Assembly (NCBI RefSeq): GCF_014192155.1
Contig: NZ_JACHXO010000008.1
Location: forward strand, 62,001-126,000
Direction: 5' to 3'
DNA from: Roseateles terrae
GTDB taxonomy: Bacteria > Pseudomonadota > Gammaproteobacteria > Burkholderiales > Burkholderiaceae_C
DNA: 64,000 nucleotides
Shown: piece after piece, positions 1 through 6,911 of the stretch
Numbering within the stretch: the first letter of the stretch is position 1
How the letters are laid out: each line of letters starts with the position of its first letter
The notes under the pieces: model-generated
What the model was told of the DNA's origin: nothing
Database searches by the model: none
Seen by the model: only the letters and a program-made list of their open reading frames with translations
Program-made: the position numbers and the translations under genes

Positions 1-185
1 TTCATGCCGCGCACCTGGGCGTTCATGCGTTCGGCGATGGCCAGACCGGCGGCGTCGTCCTTCGCGGAGTTGACGCGCATACCGGAGGACAGGCGCTGCA
101 TGGAAGTCGCCAGAGACGACTGCGACGAGCTGAGGTTGCGCTGAGCGTTCAGGGAAGCCAGGTTGGTGTTGATGATCTGAGCCAT
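1..185 (-). CDS. fliC: Flagellin, N-terminal part (cut by window edge)
   Basis: Flagellin is the filament subunit exported through the flagellar type III apparatus. Only about the first 61 residues are present; the gene runs off the left edge of the window. The protein begins [17 protein letters not shown] and continues with the [24 protein letters not shown] block, the signature of the flagellin D0/D1 helical N-terminus. It closely resembles the second flagellin at 1344-2183, so the two form a tandem pair read in the same direction. The start is the ATG at 185, with an AAAGGA sequence just upstream. A sigma-28 promoter lies about 110 bases upstream (297-324). Confidence 0.95.
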   Translation of the reverse strand, partial: MAQIINTNLASLNAQRNLSSSQSSLATSMQRLSSGMRVNSAKDDAAGLAIAERMNAQVRGM

Positions 186-296
186 GATCAAAATCCTTTC
201 AGTTGCGTAGACCTTGTCGGTCCGTGTCGGATGAAACTTGTCCGACGGGGCCGGACCACGAGGTCCTTGCTAGACATTGCGGACCCGTTGAACCTG

Positions 297-324
297 TTAT
301 CGGGTCGGGGCTGAAAAGACTTGA
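297..324 (-). promoter_or_regulatory. Sigma-28 (FliA) promoter of the first flagellin gene
   Basis: Read on the minus strand, TCAAG is followed by 15 bases and then CCCGATAA, which matches the betaproteobacterial FliA consensus (TCAAG or TAAAG, then GCCGATAA). The spacing is the same as in the promoter of the second flagellin at 2355-2382. It would give a 5' leader of roughly 105 bases before the flagellin start. Confidence 0.75.
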
Positions 325-736
325 GGGGGAAAATTCGGGCCGGGGTGTAACGGCGCGCCCAGGATGTGAATTCATGGGCGTTTGGAGGGGGTTGTCGGAG
401 AAATGGGGGGTGAATCCCTGGCCTTTCTTCGATTCAACCGGGGGCGTGGGGCGCCCGGAGTGGACAGGTTACCGAGGCCCTCCAGGCGCGTGGCAGGCGA
501 GGGCGGGAAGGACGCGGTCCCGGTGAGAACCCCGGCAGCGCCACCGATGTCTAGGGCAGCAGCGCAGGGCTCTCCGGTGCTCCCACCGGGACGGACGTTT
601 TCCTCTTCCTCTTTTTGTTCTCTGTCTTCAATGCGTTGGGCGGGCTGGATGGAGCAAGACTGAGGACTGAATGAAGTCGTTTTTAGACCGAGGCCTGCGC
701 TCCGAAGTCGCCGTCCTGGGACCCGTTTGCTTCATG

Positions 737-757
737 GCCCGGGCCAGTGGCCCGGGC
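737..757. repeat. Palindrome within repeat copy 1
   Basis: Nine-base arms GCCCGGGCC and GGCCCGGGC enclose the three bases AGT. It is the first of two hairpins that make up the extra segment in copy 1 of the dispersed repeat. Confidence 0.7.
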
Positions 758-767
758 GTTCGGTAGG

Positions 768-794
768 CTCAAACAGTCCACCGGACTGTTTGAG
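768..794. repeat. Perfect 12-bp hairpin within repeat copy 1
   Basis: CTCAAACAGTCC and GGACTGTTTGAG form a perfect 12-base stem around a three-base loop (ACC). There is no T-run after it, so a classical intrinsic terminator is unlikely. Confidence 0.8.
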
Positions 795-1343
795 TCCGAC
801 CTCACTATTCCTGTCCGGCTCCGCCGGCCATTCCCTTCTTTACTTCCGCAAACGGGCCCCAGTCCGGCTCATTCTTCGGATCAGTGGGCCTGCCACGGTT
901 GTCTTCTCTTCATTCATTACCTGCGAGGTCCGCGTGTGACCCCGTCCTGCCACGGGCAGTGCGCTGGCAGGCCGCAACTTCCCTCATCAAGACCTTCCGG
1001 CCTCCATCAGGCAGCGCGCCTCGCTCCGGCCAGAGCCGTAGCAGGGCATTCAATCAAAGACCGGCTTCATTCAAAGACCGGGCAGACGCTCATTGAGAGC
1101 AAGCGTCCGCCCCGTCTCTGTCGCCACAGACGTTCGCCGCACCCCGCAAGCCGGGCACTACTCCATCCATCGCACAGGTCGATGCACTTGCGGGGGCGGG
1201 GAACACCGTACGTTGTGGCGCAGGGTGTGGCCGCAGGGGCGCCGTCGCAGGCGCAGCCAGGCCCGGAAGATCCAGGCGAGGCGCGGGCTGCGAAGGAGAG
1301 GGCCGAGGCCCCGTCCTTCATCCGGCGCTTGCGGTCGGGCCGA

Positions 1344-2183
1344 TCAGCGCAGCAGGGCCAGCACTTGCTGGGGAGCCTGGTTCGCCTGGGCGATCATGGC
1401 GTTGCCAGCCTGTTGCAGGATCTGCGCACGGCTCAGGTTCGCGGTCTCAGACGCGAAGTCCGCATCCATGATCCGGCTGCGAGCCGCCGTCTGGTTCTCC
1501 ACCGAGATCTGCAGGTTGGAGATGATGGCGTCGAAACGGTTCTGCGAAGCACCCAGCTTGGAACGCTCACCCGACACGGTCTTGATGGCCGAGTCAATGT
1601 TGTCGATCACCGTGGCCAGGTCGGACGTGGTGGACGCGTTGGTGATGGCGCCGCCGGTCACCGCAGTGATGGTGGTGTCGGTCGTCATGTTGGTCGTGAC
1701 CACGTCCACCGAGTCATTCGACGTCGTGTTGGCGCCGATCTGGAAAGTCTGGGTGCCAGCGTCCGTCGCCAGAATGGCGCGGCCGTTGAAGGTGGTGCCG
1801 CCCAGCACGCGCTGGATTTCAGAACCCAGCTGCGCATATTCCTGACCGATCGAATCCAGGTCAGACGTGGTGTTGGTGGCGTTACGGGCCTGCACCGCCA
1901 GTTCACGCATACGCTGCAGCGAGTCACCCACCTTGGACAGCGCGCCTTCAGCCGTTTGCGACAGCGAGATGCCGTCGTTGGCATTGCGCTGGGCCACGTT
2001 CATGCCGCGCATCTGCGCTTGCATGCGGTCCGCAATCGCCAGACCGGCAGCGTCGTCCTTGGCGGAGTTGACGCGCAGGCCGGAAGACAGGCGCTGCATC
2101 GAAACAGCCAACGAGCTCTGGCTGGTAGAGGTATTGCGCTGAGCGTTCAGCGACAGCAGGTTGGTGTTGATGACTTGGGCCAT
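1344..2183 (-). CDS. fliC: Flagellin (filament subunit)
   Basis: Complete flagellin of 279 residues. The N-terminal D0/D1 region (residues 1-140) carries SLNAQRN and [26 protein letters not shown]. The C-terminal helix carries [18 protein letters not shown] and ends in [11 protein letters not shown], the export and polymerisation tail. The middle (about residues 145-190) is a short Thr/Asn/Ala-rich variable part, so the large D2/D3 outer domains are absent; this length is normal for Burkholderiales. It is the second of two tandem flagellins. The ATG at 2183 has a TAGGAG ribosome site and a leader of about 165 bases starting at the sigma-28 promoter at 2355-2382. Confidence 0.97.
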   Translation of the reverse strand: MAQVINTNLLSLNAQRNTSTSQSSLAVSMQRLSSGLRVNSAKDDAAGLAIADRMQAQMRGMNVAQRNANDGISLSQTAEGALSKVGDSLQRMRELAVQARNATNTTSDLDSIGQEYAQLGSEIQRVLGGTTFNGRAILATDAGTQTFQIGANTTSNDSVDVVTTNMTTDTTITAVTGGAITNASTTSDLATVIDNIDSAIKTVSGERSKLGASQNRFDAIISNLQISVENQTAARSRIMDADFASETANLSRAQILQQAGNAMIAQANQAPQQVLALLR

Positions 2184-2354
2184 GTTTTGCTCCTAACAGC
2201 AATCTAGAAATACATACCGGCAAAAGTGCCGAACCACACAGGAGTTGTGCCAGTCCGGCGCTAGTCAACCCATCTCGCCCCCGCCCCTCCCTGGGGCCTG
2301 GACGCCTGGCCTTCTAACCGGACGACGTGTCTGCAAGCAGACCCGTTGTTTTGG

Positions 2355-2382
2355 TTGTCGGCACAGTCGCCATAGAACTTGA
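2355..2382 (-). promoter_or_regulatory. Sigma-28 (FliA) promoter of the second flagellin gene
   Basis: On the minus strand TCAAG is separated by 15 bases from GCCGACAA, a near-consensus FliA -35/-10 pair. The spacing is identical to that of the neighbouring flagellin promoter. The distance to the flagellin start predicts a long (about 165-base) leader. Confidence 0.8.
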
Positions 2383-2584
2383 GGGCTGTTTGTCAAGACA
2401 CCTGAAAACTTGAAAAGAGGGTCTGACAACAGGCTTTTCTGCGTTTGACTTTTGGCGGGAGCTTCGCCCCTGCCGCCAGTCAATGCGACGGACACACCTG
2501 ATTAACGGCATCCGCGCCCGGCAATGAAGGGATTGGCCGGTGATTCCGCCGCTTTTCGTGTGCTTGATCACAAGAGCCTCCCCC

Positions 2585-2611
2585 TAAAGTCCTTCCCAGC
2601 GTTGCCGAGCC
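2585..2611 (+). promoter_or_regulatory. Candidate sigma-28 promoter of the TPR gene
   Basis: TAAAGTCC, 11 bases, then GCCGAGCC. The -35 part and spacing match the FliA consensus exactly; the -10 part matches in its first five bases only. It lies about 100 bases before the TPR gene start. Confidence 0.5.
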
Positions 2612-2706
2612 CGGTGGCGCACCCCGTCACCCTGGGGATGCCATCACCGCGATGTGCGGTAGTTGTCATGTCCCAGTGATCCTTGCTGACCCACATGGAG
2701 AGGTCT

Positions 2707-3216
2707 ATGCCGCTGCACACCGCCCAATCCGCGAACCCGACGATCGGCCAGGCACGGTCCGCCGCGTCCATCGTGTCCACCCCGTCGACCGACGGCGTGA
2801 GCCGCATTCAGCCCGGTTCCCACGAAGCCATGCTGTTGCTGGCCCAGGCCCGCAATGCCGCGTTCGAACAGGCCGCACTGGGCCGCCTCGGTGAAGGGGT
2901 GAACCTTCTGTGCAATGCACTGGAAATCGAACCGACCAGCGTGGACCTGATGTCTGACGTGGCCGCGCTGCTGCTCTCGGCCGGTCAGCTGGCCGATGCC
3001 GCGCTGTATGCCCATCAGGCCATCCAGATCCAGCCGCAGCACGCCCCCAGCCTCTATACGCTGGCCTTTGCGCTGTCCGGTCTGGGTGAAGTGAAGGCCG
3101 CCATCGAAGTGCTGACCACCCTGTGCCAGGGTGAAGCCGCCGAGATGCTCAAGCGCGAAACCCCGGAGCTGGCTCCGCTGGTGGCCACCGAACTGCGTCG
3201 CCTGCAGATGACCTGA
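2707..3216 (+). CDS. TPR (tetratricopeptide-like) protein in the flagellar cluster
   Basis: A 169-residue protein with no signal peptide or membrane segment. After a low-complexity N-terminus (about residues 1-40) it consists of paired amphipathic helices. The segments AALGRLGEGVNLLCNALEIEP, LLLSAGQLADAALYAHQAIQIQP and LAFALSGLGEVKAAIEVLTTL fit three consecutive TPR motifs with the usual Gly/Ala/Pro positions. TPR proteins are protein-interaction scaffolds; the partner is unknown, but the position between flagellin and flhDC suggests a flagellar role. I chose the ATG at 2707 because GGAGAGG precedes it at 2698-2704; the upstream ATGs at 2683 and 2695 lack such a site. Confidence 0.75.
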   Translation: MPLHTAQSANPTIGQARSAASIVSTPSTDGVSRIQPGSHEAMLLLAQARNAAFEQAALGRLGEGVNLLCNALEIEPTSVDLMSDVAALLLSAGQLADAALYAHQAIQIQPQHAPSLYTLAFALSGLGEVKAAIEVLTTLCQGEAAEMLKRETPELAPLVATELRRLQMT

Positions 3217-3660
3217 GGGCGCCGTGTGACAAAGTGCCGCTTTGACGGGCCCTCAGGGCTCGCAGGCGGCCGATCCGGGCGGTGAGACGCCACGGCCGGT
3301 GTCACCCGCTGACGTATTTTTGTGATCCGCCGTCGTGCGGATCGCGCTCAGGCGCCAAGCCTGGCGCACCGGCCCCGACAGGGGGCCCTCGACTGACTGA
3401 CGTCCGCCAGCCTCTGCGCGCGACGTGTCAGCCACGCTGGAAGTCCCAGCCCACCGGGCTTGCGCGCACTTCCGATGCGGTCGCCAGCGTGACCGGTCTC
3501 CCCTGGACTGTCTGCCGCGCCTGTCAGCGTGTAGGAAGTGCGCTGACACGCCGGTCGGCGCGTTCCCTAGCTCGCATCTGGTGTCACCCTGATGTTGTCG
3601 GCCTCGATGAATCCGCAGAATTCAATCCAACGCAGCCACAACGCCCCCCAGGAGAGCCCC
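3217..3660. other. Upstream region of the first flhDC unit
   Basis: About 440 bases without a credible gene. It contains two inverted repeats near its start (GATCCGC/GCGGATC at 3326-3345, and GCGCCA/TGGCGC at about 3354-3370) that could act as a terminator for the TPR gene or as regulator sites; neither is followed by a T-run. At 3530-3570 it has a block conserved upstream of the second flhD copy, listed as a promoter. Confidence 0.6.
3530..3570 (+). promoter_or_regulatory. Conserved putative promoter/regulatory block of flhD copy 1
   Basis: TGTAGGAAGT followed by CTGACAC and then CCCTAG is matched at 5731-5771 upstream of the second flhD. In both, CTGACA is followed by exactly 16 bases and then CCCTA. 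CTGACA resembles a sigma-70 -35 box; the -10 match is weak, so an activator may be required. The start of flhD lies about 90 bases further on. Confidence 0.5.
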
Positions 3661-3984
3661 ATGAATGCAGACCAGATCCTCGCCGAGATTCGCGAAGCCA
3701 ACCTGTCCTATCTGATGCTGGCGCAGAGCCTCATTCGCACGGACCGCGAACAGGCGCTGTTCCGCCTGGGCATCTCGGAAGACACCGCCATCCTGCTCAC
3801 CACCCTGAGCCCCGCCCAGATGATGAAGATGGCCGCCAGCAACACGCTGCTGTGCCGCTTCCGCATGGACGACGATCTGGTCTGGAACCTGCTGACCAGC
3901 CACGGCAAGCCGGCTGCGAACGATTCGGTCTCCCGCCTGCACGCTTCGATCCTGATGGCCGGTCGCCATCACGAAGCCGCCTGA
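3661..3984 (+). CDS. flhD: FlhD, flagellar master regulator subunit, copy 1
   Basis: FlhD pairs with FlhC in a heterohexamer that activates class II flagellar promoters with sigma-70. The 107-residue protein carries the FlhD core: EIREANLSYLMLAQSLIR, REQALFRLGISE, LSPAQMMKMA and LLCRFRMDDDLVW. The ATG at 3661 follows CAGGAGAG; an upstream in-frame ATG at 3607 lacks such a site and would add residues unlike the family. flhC copy 1 starts 46 bases after the stop. A second flhD at 5893-6216 differs at about nine residues (for example Asn versus Gly after DDLVW) and at roughly 10% of bases. Confidence 0.95.
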   Translation: MNADQILAEIREANLSYLMLAQSLIRTDREQALFRLGISEDTAILLTTLSPAQMMKMAASNTLLCRFRMDDDLVWNLLTSHGKPAANDSVSRLHASILMAGRHHEAA

Positions 3985-4030
3985 TCGAACGTCGCCCCGT
4001 CCCCTGAATTCCAGTTCCGAGAGGTTTCCC

Positions 4031-4567
4031 ATGCGCACCAAGTCCATCCTGACCGAAGCCAAGCAGATCGAACGCGCCGTGACGCTGATCAACCTTGGCG
4101 CTCGCCTGCAGGTGCTGGAGTCGGAAACCGATCTGAGCTATGAGCGTTTGCTGCGTCTGTACAAGGAAGTCTCGGGCAAGAGCCCGAGCAAGGGCCAACT
4201 GCCGTTCTCGACCGATTGGTTCATGAGCTGGCAACCCAACATCCATGCGAGCCTGTTCATGAACATTCATGAATACCTGAACAAGGTGGCCGAGATGGAC
4301 GAGATCGACACCGTGATCAAGGCCTACCAGCTCTACCAGGAGCACACCCAGGCCCAGAACCTGGAGTCGCTGCTGTCGGTGACCCGCGCCTGGCGCCTCG
4401 TCAAGTTCGTGGACAACGGCATGCTGACGCTGACCAAGTGCAGCAAGTGCCACGGTCACTTTGTCACCCACCCCCACGAAGTGGCCAAGCACTATGTGTG
4501 TGGCCTGTGCAACCCGCCGGCACGTGCGGGTAAGGGCAAGGCCGCTGGCGGTCTGCAATTGAACTGA
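4031..4567 (+). CDS. flhC: FlhC, flagellar master regulator subunit, copy 1
   Basis: FlhC is the DNA-binding, zinc-containing partner of FlhD. The protein has 178 residues. Four cysteines, C137, C140, C157 and C160, occupy the spacing CxxC...CxxC known for the FlhC zinc site. The N-terminal part contains LGARLQVLESETDLSYERLLRLYKE and the FSTDWFMSWQPNIHAS segment typical of FlhC. The gene is almost identical to flhC copy 2: a run of about 355 bases (4011-4365) is the same as 6245-6599, with only about seven differences over the gene. The glycosyltransferase gene starts 13 bases after the stop, so co-transcription is likely. Confidence 0.95.
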   Translation: MRTKSILTEAKQIERAVTLINLGARLQVLESETDLSYERLLRLYKEVSGKSPSKGQLPFSTDWFMSWQPNIHASLFMNIHEYLNKVAEMDEIDTVIKAYQLYQEHTQAQNLESLLSVTRAWRLVKFVDNGMLTLTKCSKCHGHFVTHPHEVAKHYVCGLCNPPARAGKGKAAGGLQLN

Positions 4568-4579
4568 TACGGTCGCTTC

Positions 4580-5683
4580 ATGTCCACCCGTTGGCGTACC
4601 TGCCTGGTCGTCATCGCCAGGAATGAGGCCGCCCACATCGGGCGGCTGCTGGACAGTGTCCGCCCGTGGTTGGACGACATGCTGGTGCTGGACACCGGCT
4701 CGACCGACGACACCGCCGTGCGCGCCGCGCAGGCGGGTGCCCGCGTGGCCCATGCGCCGTGGCCGGATGACTTCGCTCAGGCGCGCAACACCGCGCTCGA
4801 TCTTGCGAACGCCGATTGGCATCTGGTGCTGGACGCCGATGAATGGCTGATCAGCGGCGGGGAAGCGCTGGAGGCCCTGCGTCAAACCGCGCCCGATTTC
4901 GTCGGCACCGTCGCGCTGGAGGACCACTTCGACGACGGGGTGGCCCACACGCGCCTGAGTCGTCTGTTGCCGGGCGACGTGCGTTATGCCGGGCGCATCC
5001 ATGAGCAGCCGGTGCATCAACGGCCGGTGTACGCCGTACCTCTCCATATCGGTCACGATGGCTACCTCAGTGCGCGTCTGCGCGACAAGGCAGGACGCAA
5101 TCGTCGCCTTCTGGAGGCCGCCATCGCGGATCAGCCTGCCAGCGCCTACCTCTGGTATCAGCTTGGCAAAGACTGCTCGGTGTACAACAACTATGCCGAG
5201 GCCGAAGACGCCTTCGCGAACTGCGCAGGGTTGCTCCCCAGTGACGCGTGGCCGATGTGCAATGCCGAGGACGGCGCAGCCGGTGCTCACCCCGCGCCCG
5301 CTACAGCCCCCGCCTGGTGGCCCGATCTGGTCGCACGTCGGCTCTTCGGCCTCAAGCGGCTGGGTCGCCATGCGGACGGCGTCGTGTTCGCGGACGGCCA
5401 GCTGGCCATTTGCGAGTCCTCACCCGATGTGTTCTTCGCGCTCGGAGACCTGCTGCTCGACTGGGCGGCCGAGGATCCGGGCCAGGCCGACGTCCTGCTG
5501 CCGATGATGGAGGACGCCTGGCGGCGCTGTCTGCTGCTGGGTGAGCAGCCGGACCAACCGGGCGCGGTCGCCGGCCGCGGCAGTTACCTTGCGGCGCACA
5601 ACCTGGCGCTGGTCCTGGAAGGGACGGGGAGGGCGGAAGAGGCCCAGGCACTGCGGGAGCAGTTTCCAGCGCCTCGTTCGTGA
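4580..5683 (+). CDS. Family 2 glycosyltransferase with C-terminal TPR-like region
   Basis: A 367-residue GT-A fold transferase of the GT2 family. Visible motifs are VVIARNE (residues 10-16), DTGSTDDT (38-45, nucleotide-sugar binding), DFAQARN (64-70) and LVLDADEW (82-89, with the metal-binding DxD at 85-87). The C-terminal half (about 200-360) is helical with TPR-like repeats (YNNYAEAEDAFANCA; LAHNLALVLEGTGRAEEAQ-type segments). Such enzymes near flagellin genes often glycosylate flagellin; that role is an inference here, as is the sugar. It lies 13 bases downstream of flhC copy 1 and just before the second flhDC, so it sits inside the duplicated regulator region. Confidence 0.85.
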   Translation: MSTRWRTCLVVIARNEAAHIGRLLDSVRPWLDDMLVLDTGSTDDTAVRAAQAGARVAHAPWPDDFAQARNTALDLANADWHLVLDADEWLISGGEALEALRQTAPDFVGTVALEDHFDDGVAHTRLSRLLPGDVRYAGRIHEQPVHQRPVYAVPLHIGHDGYLSARLRDKAGRNRRLLEAAIADQPASAYLWYQLGKDCSVYNNYAEAEDAFANCAGLLPSDAWPMCNAEDGAAGAHPAPATAPAWWPDLVARRLFGLKRLGRHADGVVFADGQLAICESSPDVFFALGDLLLDWAAEDPGQADVLLPMMEDAWRRCLLLGEQPDQPGAVAGRGSYLAAHNLALVLEGTGRAEEAQALREQFPAPRS

Positions 5684-5730
5684 CGTGATTGGCAGAAAAG
5701 CAGGGTCCCCATGGCGCTGATCTGGCAGCT

Positions 5731-5771
5731 TGTAGGAAGTTCCCTGACACCGCCGTCGTCCTGCGCCCTAA
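5731..5771 (+). promoter_or_regulatory. Conserved putative promoter/regulatory block of flhD copy 2
   Basis: TGTAGGAAGT, CTGACAC and CCCTAA reproduce the block at 3530-3570, with the same 16-base distance between CTGACA and CCCTA. Conservation in otherwise diverged upstream DNA suggests a shared regulatory function. It lies about 120 bases before the second flhD start. Confidence 0.5.
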
Positions 5772-5892
5772 GAAAGGCATAGAAGCCCCCTGATGTCGGC
5801 TTTGTTTCTCGTTCTCTACAGTTCAACCCATGCCGCGACGTCACCACGACGACGCAACAGACGGCCCCCAACACAGACCTGAGGTAAACGAG

Positions 5893-6216
5893 ATGAACGC
5901 TGACCAGATCCTCGCTGAAATCCGCGAAGCCAACCTGTCCTACCTGATGCTGGCGCAGAGCCTCATCCGCTCGGACCGCGAGCAGGCCCTGTTCCGCCTG
6001 GGCATCTCCGAAGAAACGGCCACGCTGCTGAACACCCTGAGCCCCGCTCAGATGATGAAGGTCGCTGCCGGCAACACGCTGCTGTGCCGCTTCCGCATGG
6101 ACGACGACCTGGTCTGGGGCCTGCTGACCAGCCACGGCAAGCCTGCCGCGAACGAATCGGTCTCCCGCCTGCACGCTTCGATTCTGATGGCCGGTCGCCA
6201 TCACGAAGCGGCCTGA
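5893..6216 (+). CDS. flhD: FlhD, flagellar master regulator subunit, copy 2
   Basis: A second complete FlhD of 107 residues, with the same family blocks as copy 1 (EIREANLSYLMLAQSLIR, ALFRLGISEE, LLCRFRMDDDLVW). Substitutions relative to copy 1 include Ser for Thr in IRSD, SEETATLLNTL for SEDTAILLTTL, KVAAGN for KMAASN, and Gly for Asn after DDLVW. The reading frame is intact and most base changes are synonymous, so both copies appear to be under selection. The start is the ATG at 5893, preceded by GAGGTAAACGAG; an upstream ATG at 5830 would add an uncharacteristic extension. flhC copy 2 follows after 48 bases. Confidence 0.95.
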   Translation: MNADQILAEIREANLSYLMLAQSLIRSDREQALFRLGISEETATLLNTLSPAQMMKVAAGNTLLCRFRMDDDLVWGLLTSHGKPAANESVSRLHASILMAGRHHEAA

Positions 6217-6264
6217 TCGACCGTCGCCCCGTTCCCTGAATTCCCCAGTTCCGAGAGGTTTCCC

Positions 6265-6801
6265 ATGCGCACCAAGTCCATCCTGACCGAAGCCAAGCAG
6301 ATCGAACGCGCCGTGACGCTGATCAACCTTGGCGCTCGCCTGCAGGTGCTGGAGTCGGAAACCGATCTGAGCTATGAGCGTTTGCTGCGTCTGTACAAGG
6401 AAGTCTCGGGCAAGAGCCCGAGCAAGGGCCAACTGCCGTTCTCGACCGATTGGTTCATGAGCTGGCAACCCAACATCCATGCGAGCCTGTTCATGAACAT
6501 TCATGAATACCTGAACAAGGTGGCCGAGATGGACGAGATCGACACCGTGATCAAGGCCTACCAGCTCTACCAGGAGCACACCCAGGCCCAGAACCTGGAA
6601 CCGCTGCTGTCGGTGACCCGCGCCTGGCGCCTCGTCAAGTTCGTGGACAACGGCATGCTGACGCTGACCAAGTGCAGCAAGTGCCACGGTCACTTTGTCA
6701 CCCACCCCCACGAAGTGGCCAAGCACTATGTGTGTGGCCTGTGCAACCCGCCGGCACGTGCGGGCAAGGGCAAGGCGGCTGGCGGCCTGCAAATGCACTG
6801 A
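6265..6801 (+). CDS. flhC: FlhC, flagellar master regulator subunit, copy 2
   Basis: A second complete FlhC of 178 residues. It differs from copy 1 only at one internal residue (Pro for Ser in NLEPLL) and the last two residues (Met-His instead of Leu-Asn). The zinc cysteines C137, C140, C157 and C160 are retained. Near-identity at the base level contrasts with about 90% identity between the adjacent flhD copies, which points to recent homogenisation of flhC. The same intergenic sequence with GAGAGG precedes both starts. The methyltransferase gene follows about 110 bases downstream. Confidence 0.95.
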   Translation: MRTKSILTEAKQIERAVTLINLGARLQVLESETDLSYERLLRLYKEVSGKSPSKGQLPFSTDWFMSWQPNIHASLFMNIHEYLNKVAEMDEIDTVIKAYQLYQEHTQAQNLEPLLSVTRAWRLVKFVDNGMLTLTKCSKCHGHFVTHPHEVAKHYVCGLCNPPARAGKGKAAGGLQMH

Positions 6802-6911
6802 GCGCAGTGACCACGCCGTCACCCACCCAGACGACATCCCAAGGCGTTGCCGCTGGCCGGCGGCGCCTTGAATCCCGCACAATCGTTTTGCCTTCACCCT
6901 CGACCGTCGGC

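Larger units (their letters stand above)
711..867. repeat. Dispersed long-hairpin repeat, copy 1 (interrupted)
   Basis: The outer arms are 711-729 and 849-867, imperfectly complementary (about 16 of 19 positions). Inside them a 46-base block at 807-852 is identical, in inverted orientation, to the loop of the hairpin at 60253-60351. The 11 bases at 726-736 (TTTGCTTCATG) also match the other copy. Between those two matching parts this copy carries about 70 extra bases (737-806) absent from the other copy, themselves made of two palindromes. The element is non-coding as far as I can see. Confidence 0.75.
186..1343. other. Long intergenic region between the two flagellin genes
   Basis: About 1.16 kb without a convincing gene. 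Nearest the first flagellin it holds that gene's leader and sigma-28 promoter. From 711 to 867 it holds a long hairpin repeat described separately. Open frames here have poor protein character and no ribosome binding sites. Short purine/pyrimidine-rich runs (for example 600-630) stand out, but I see no RNA gene. The span directly beyond the second flagellin (about 1230-1340) is its 3' region; I could not pick out a strong terminator. Confidence 0.6.
2184..2706. other. Divergent intergenic region between flagellin and TPR gene
   Basis: About 520 bases holding the flagellin leader and promoter on the minus strand and a candidate sigma-28 promoter for the TPR gene on the plus strand. The leader contains a small hairpin (CGGCA/TGCCG around AAAG, 2218-2231) about 35 bases before the flagellin start. 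Two similar AACTTGA motifs occur near 2376 and 2408. I see no gene. Confidence 0.6.

Noticed and set aside
727-939. Small open frame sharing SGSAGHSLLYFRK with a frame at 60060-60362
   Set aside because: The identical peptide at first suggested a conserved small protein, but the identity is due to the 46-base nucleotide repeat; another frame matches too, and flanking arms form hairpins. I treat it as a DNA repeat.
3326-3345. Hairpin GATCCGC/GCGGATC as a terminator of the TPR gene
   Set aside because: No T-run follows the stem; the T-rich stretch precedes it. Left as an unassigned inverted repeat.
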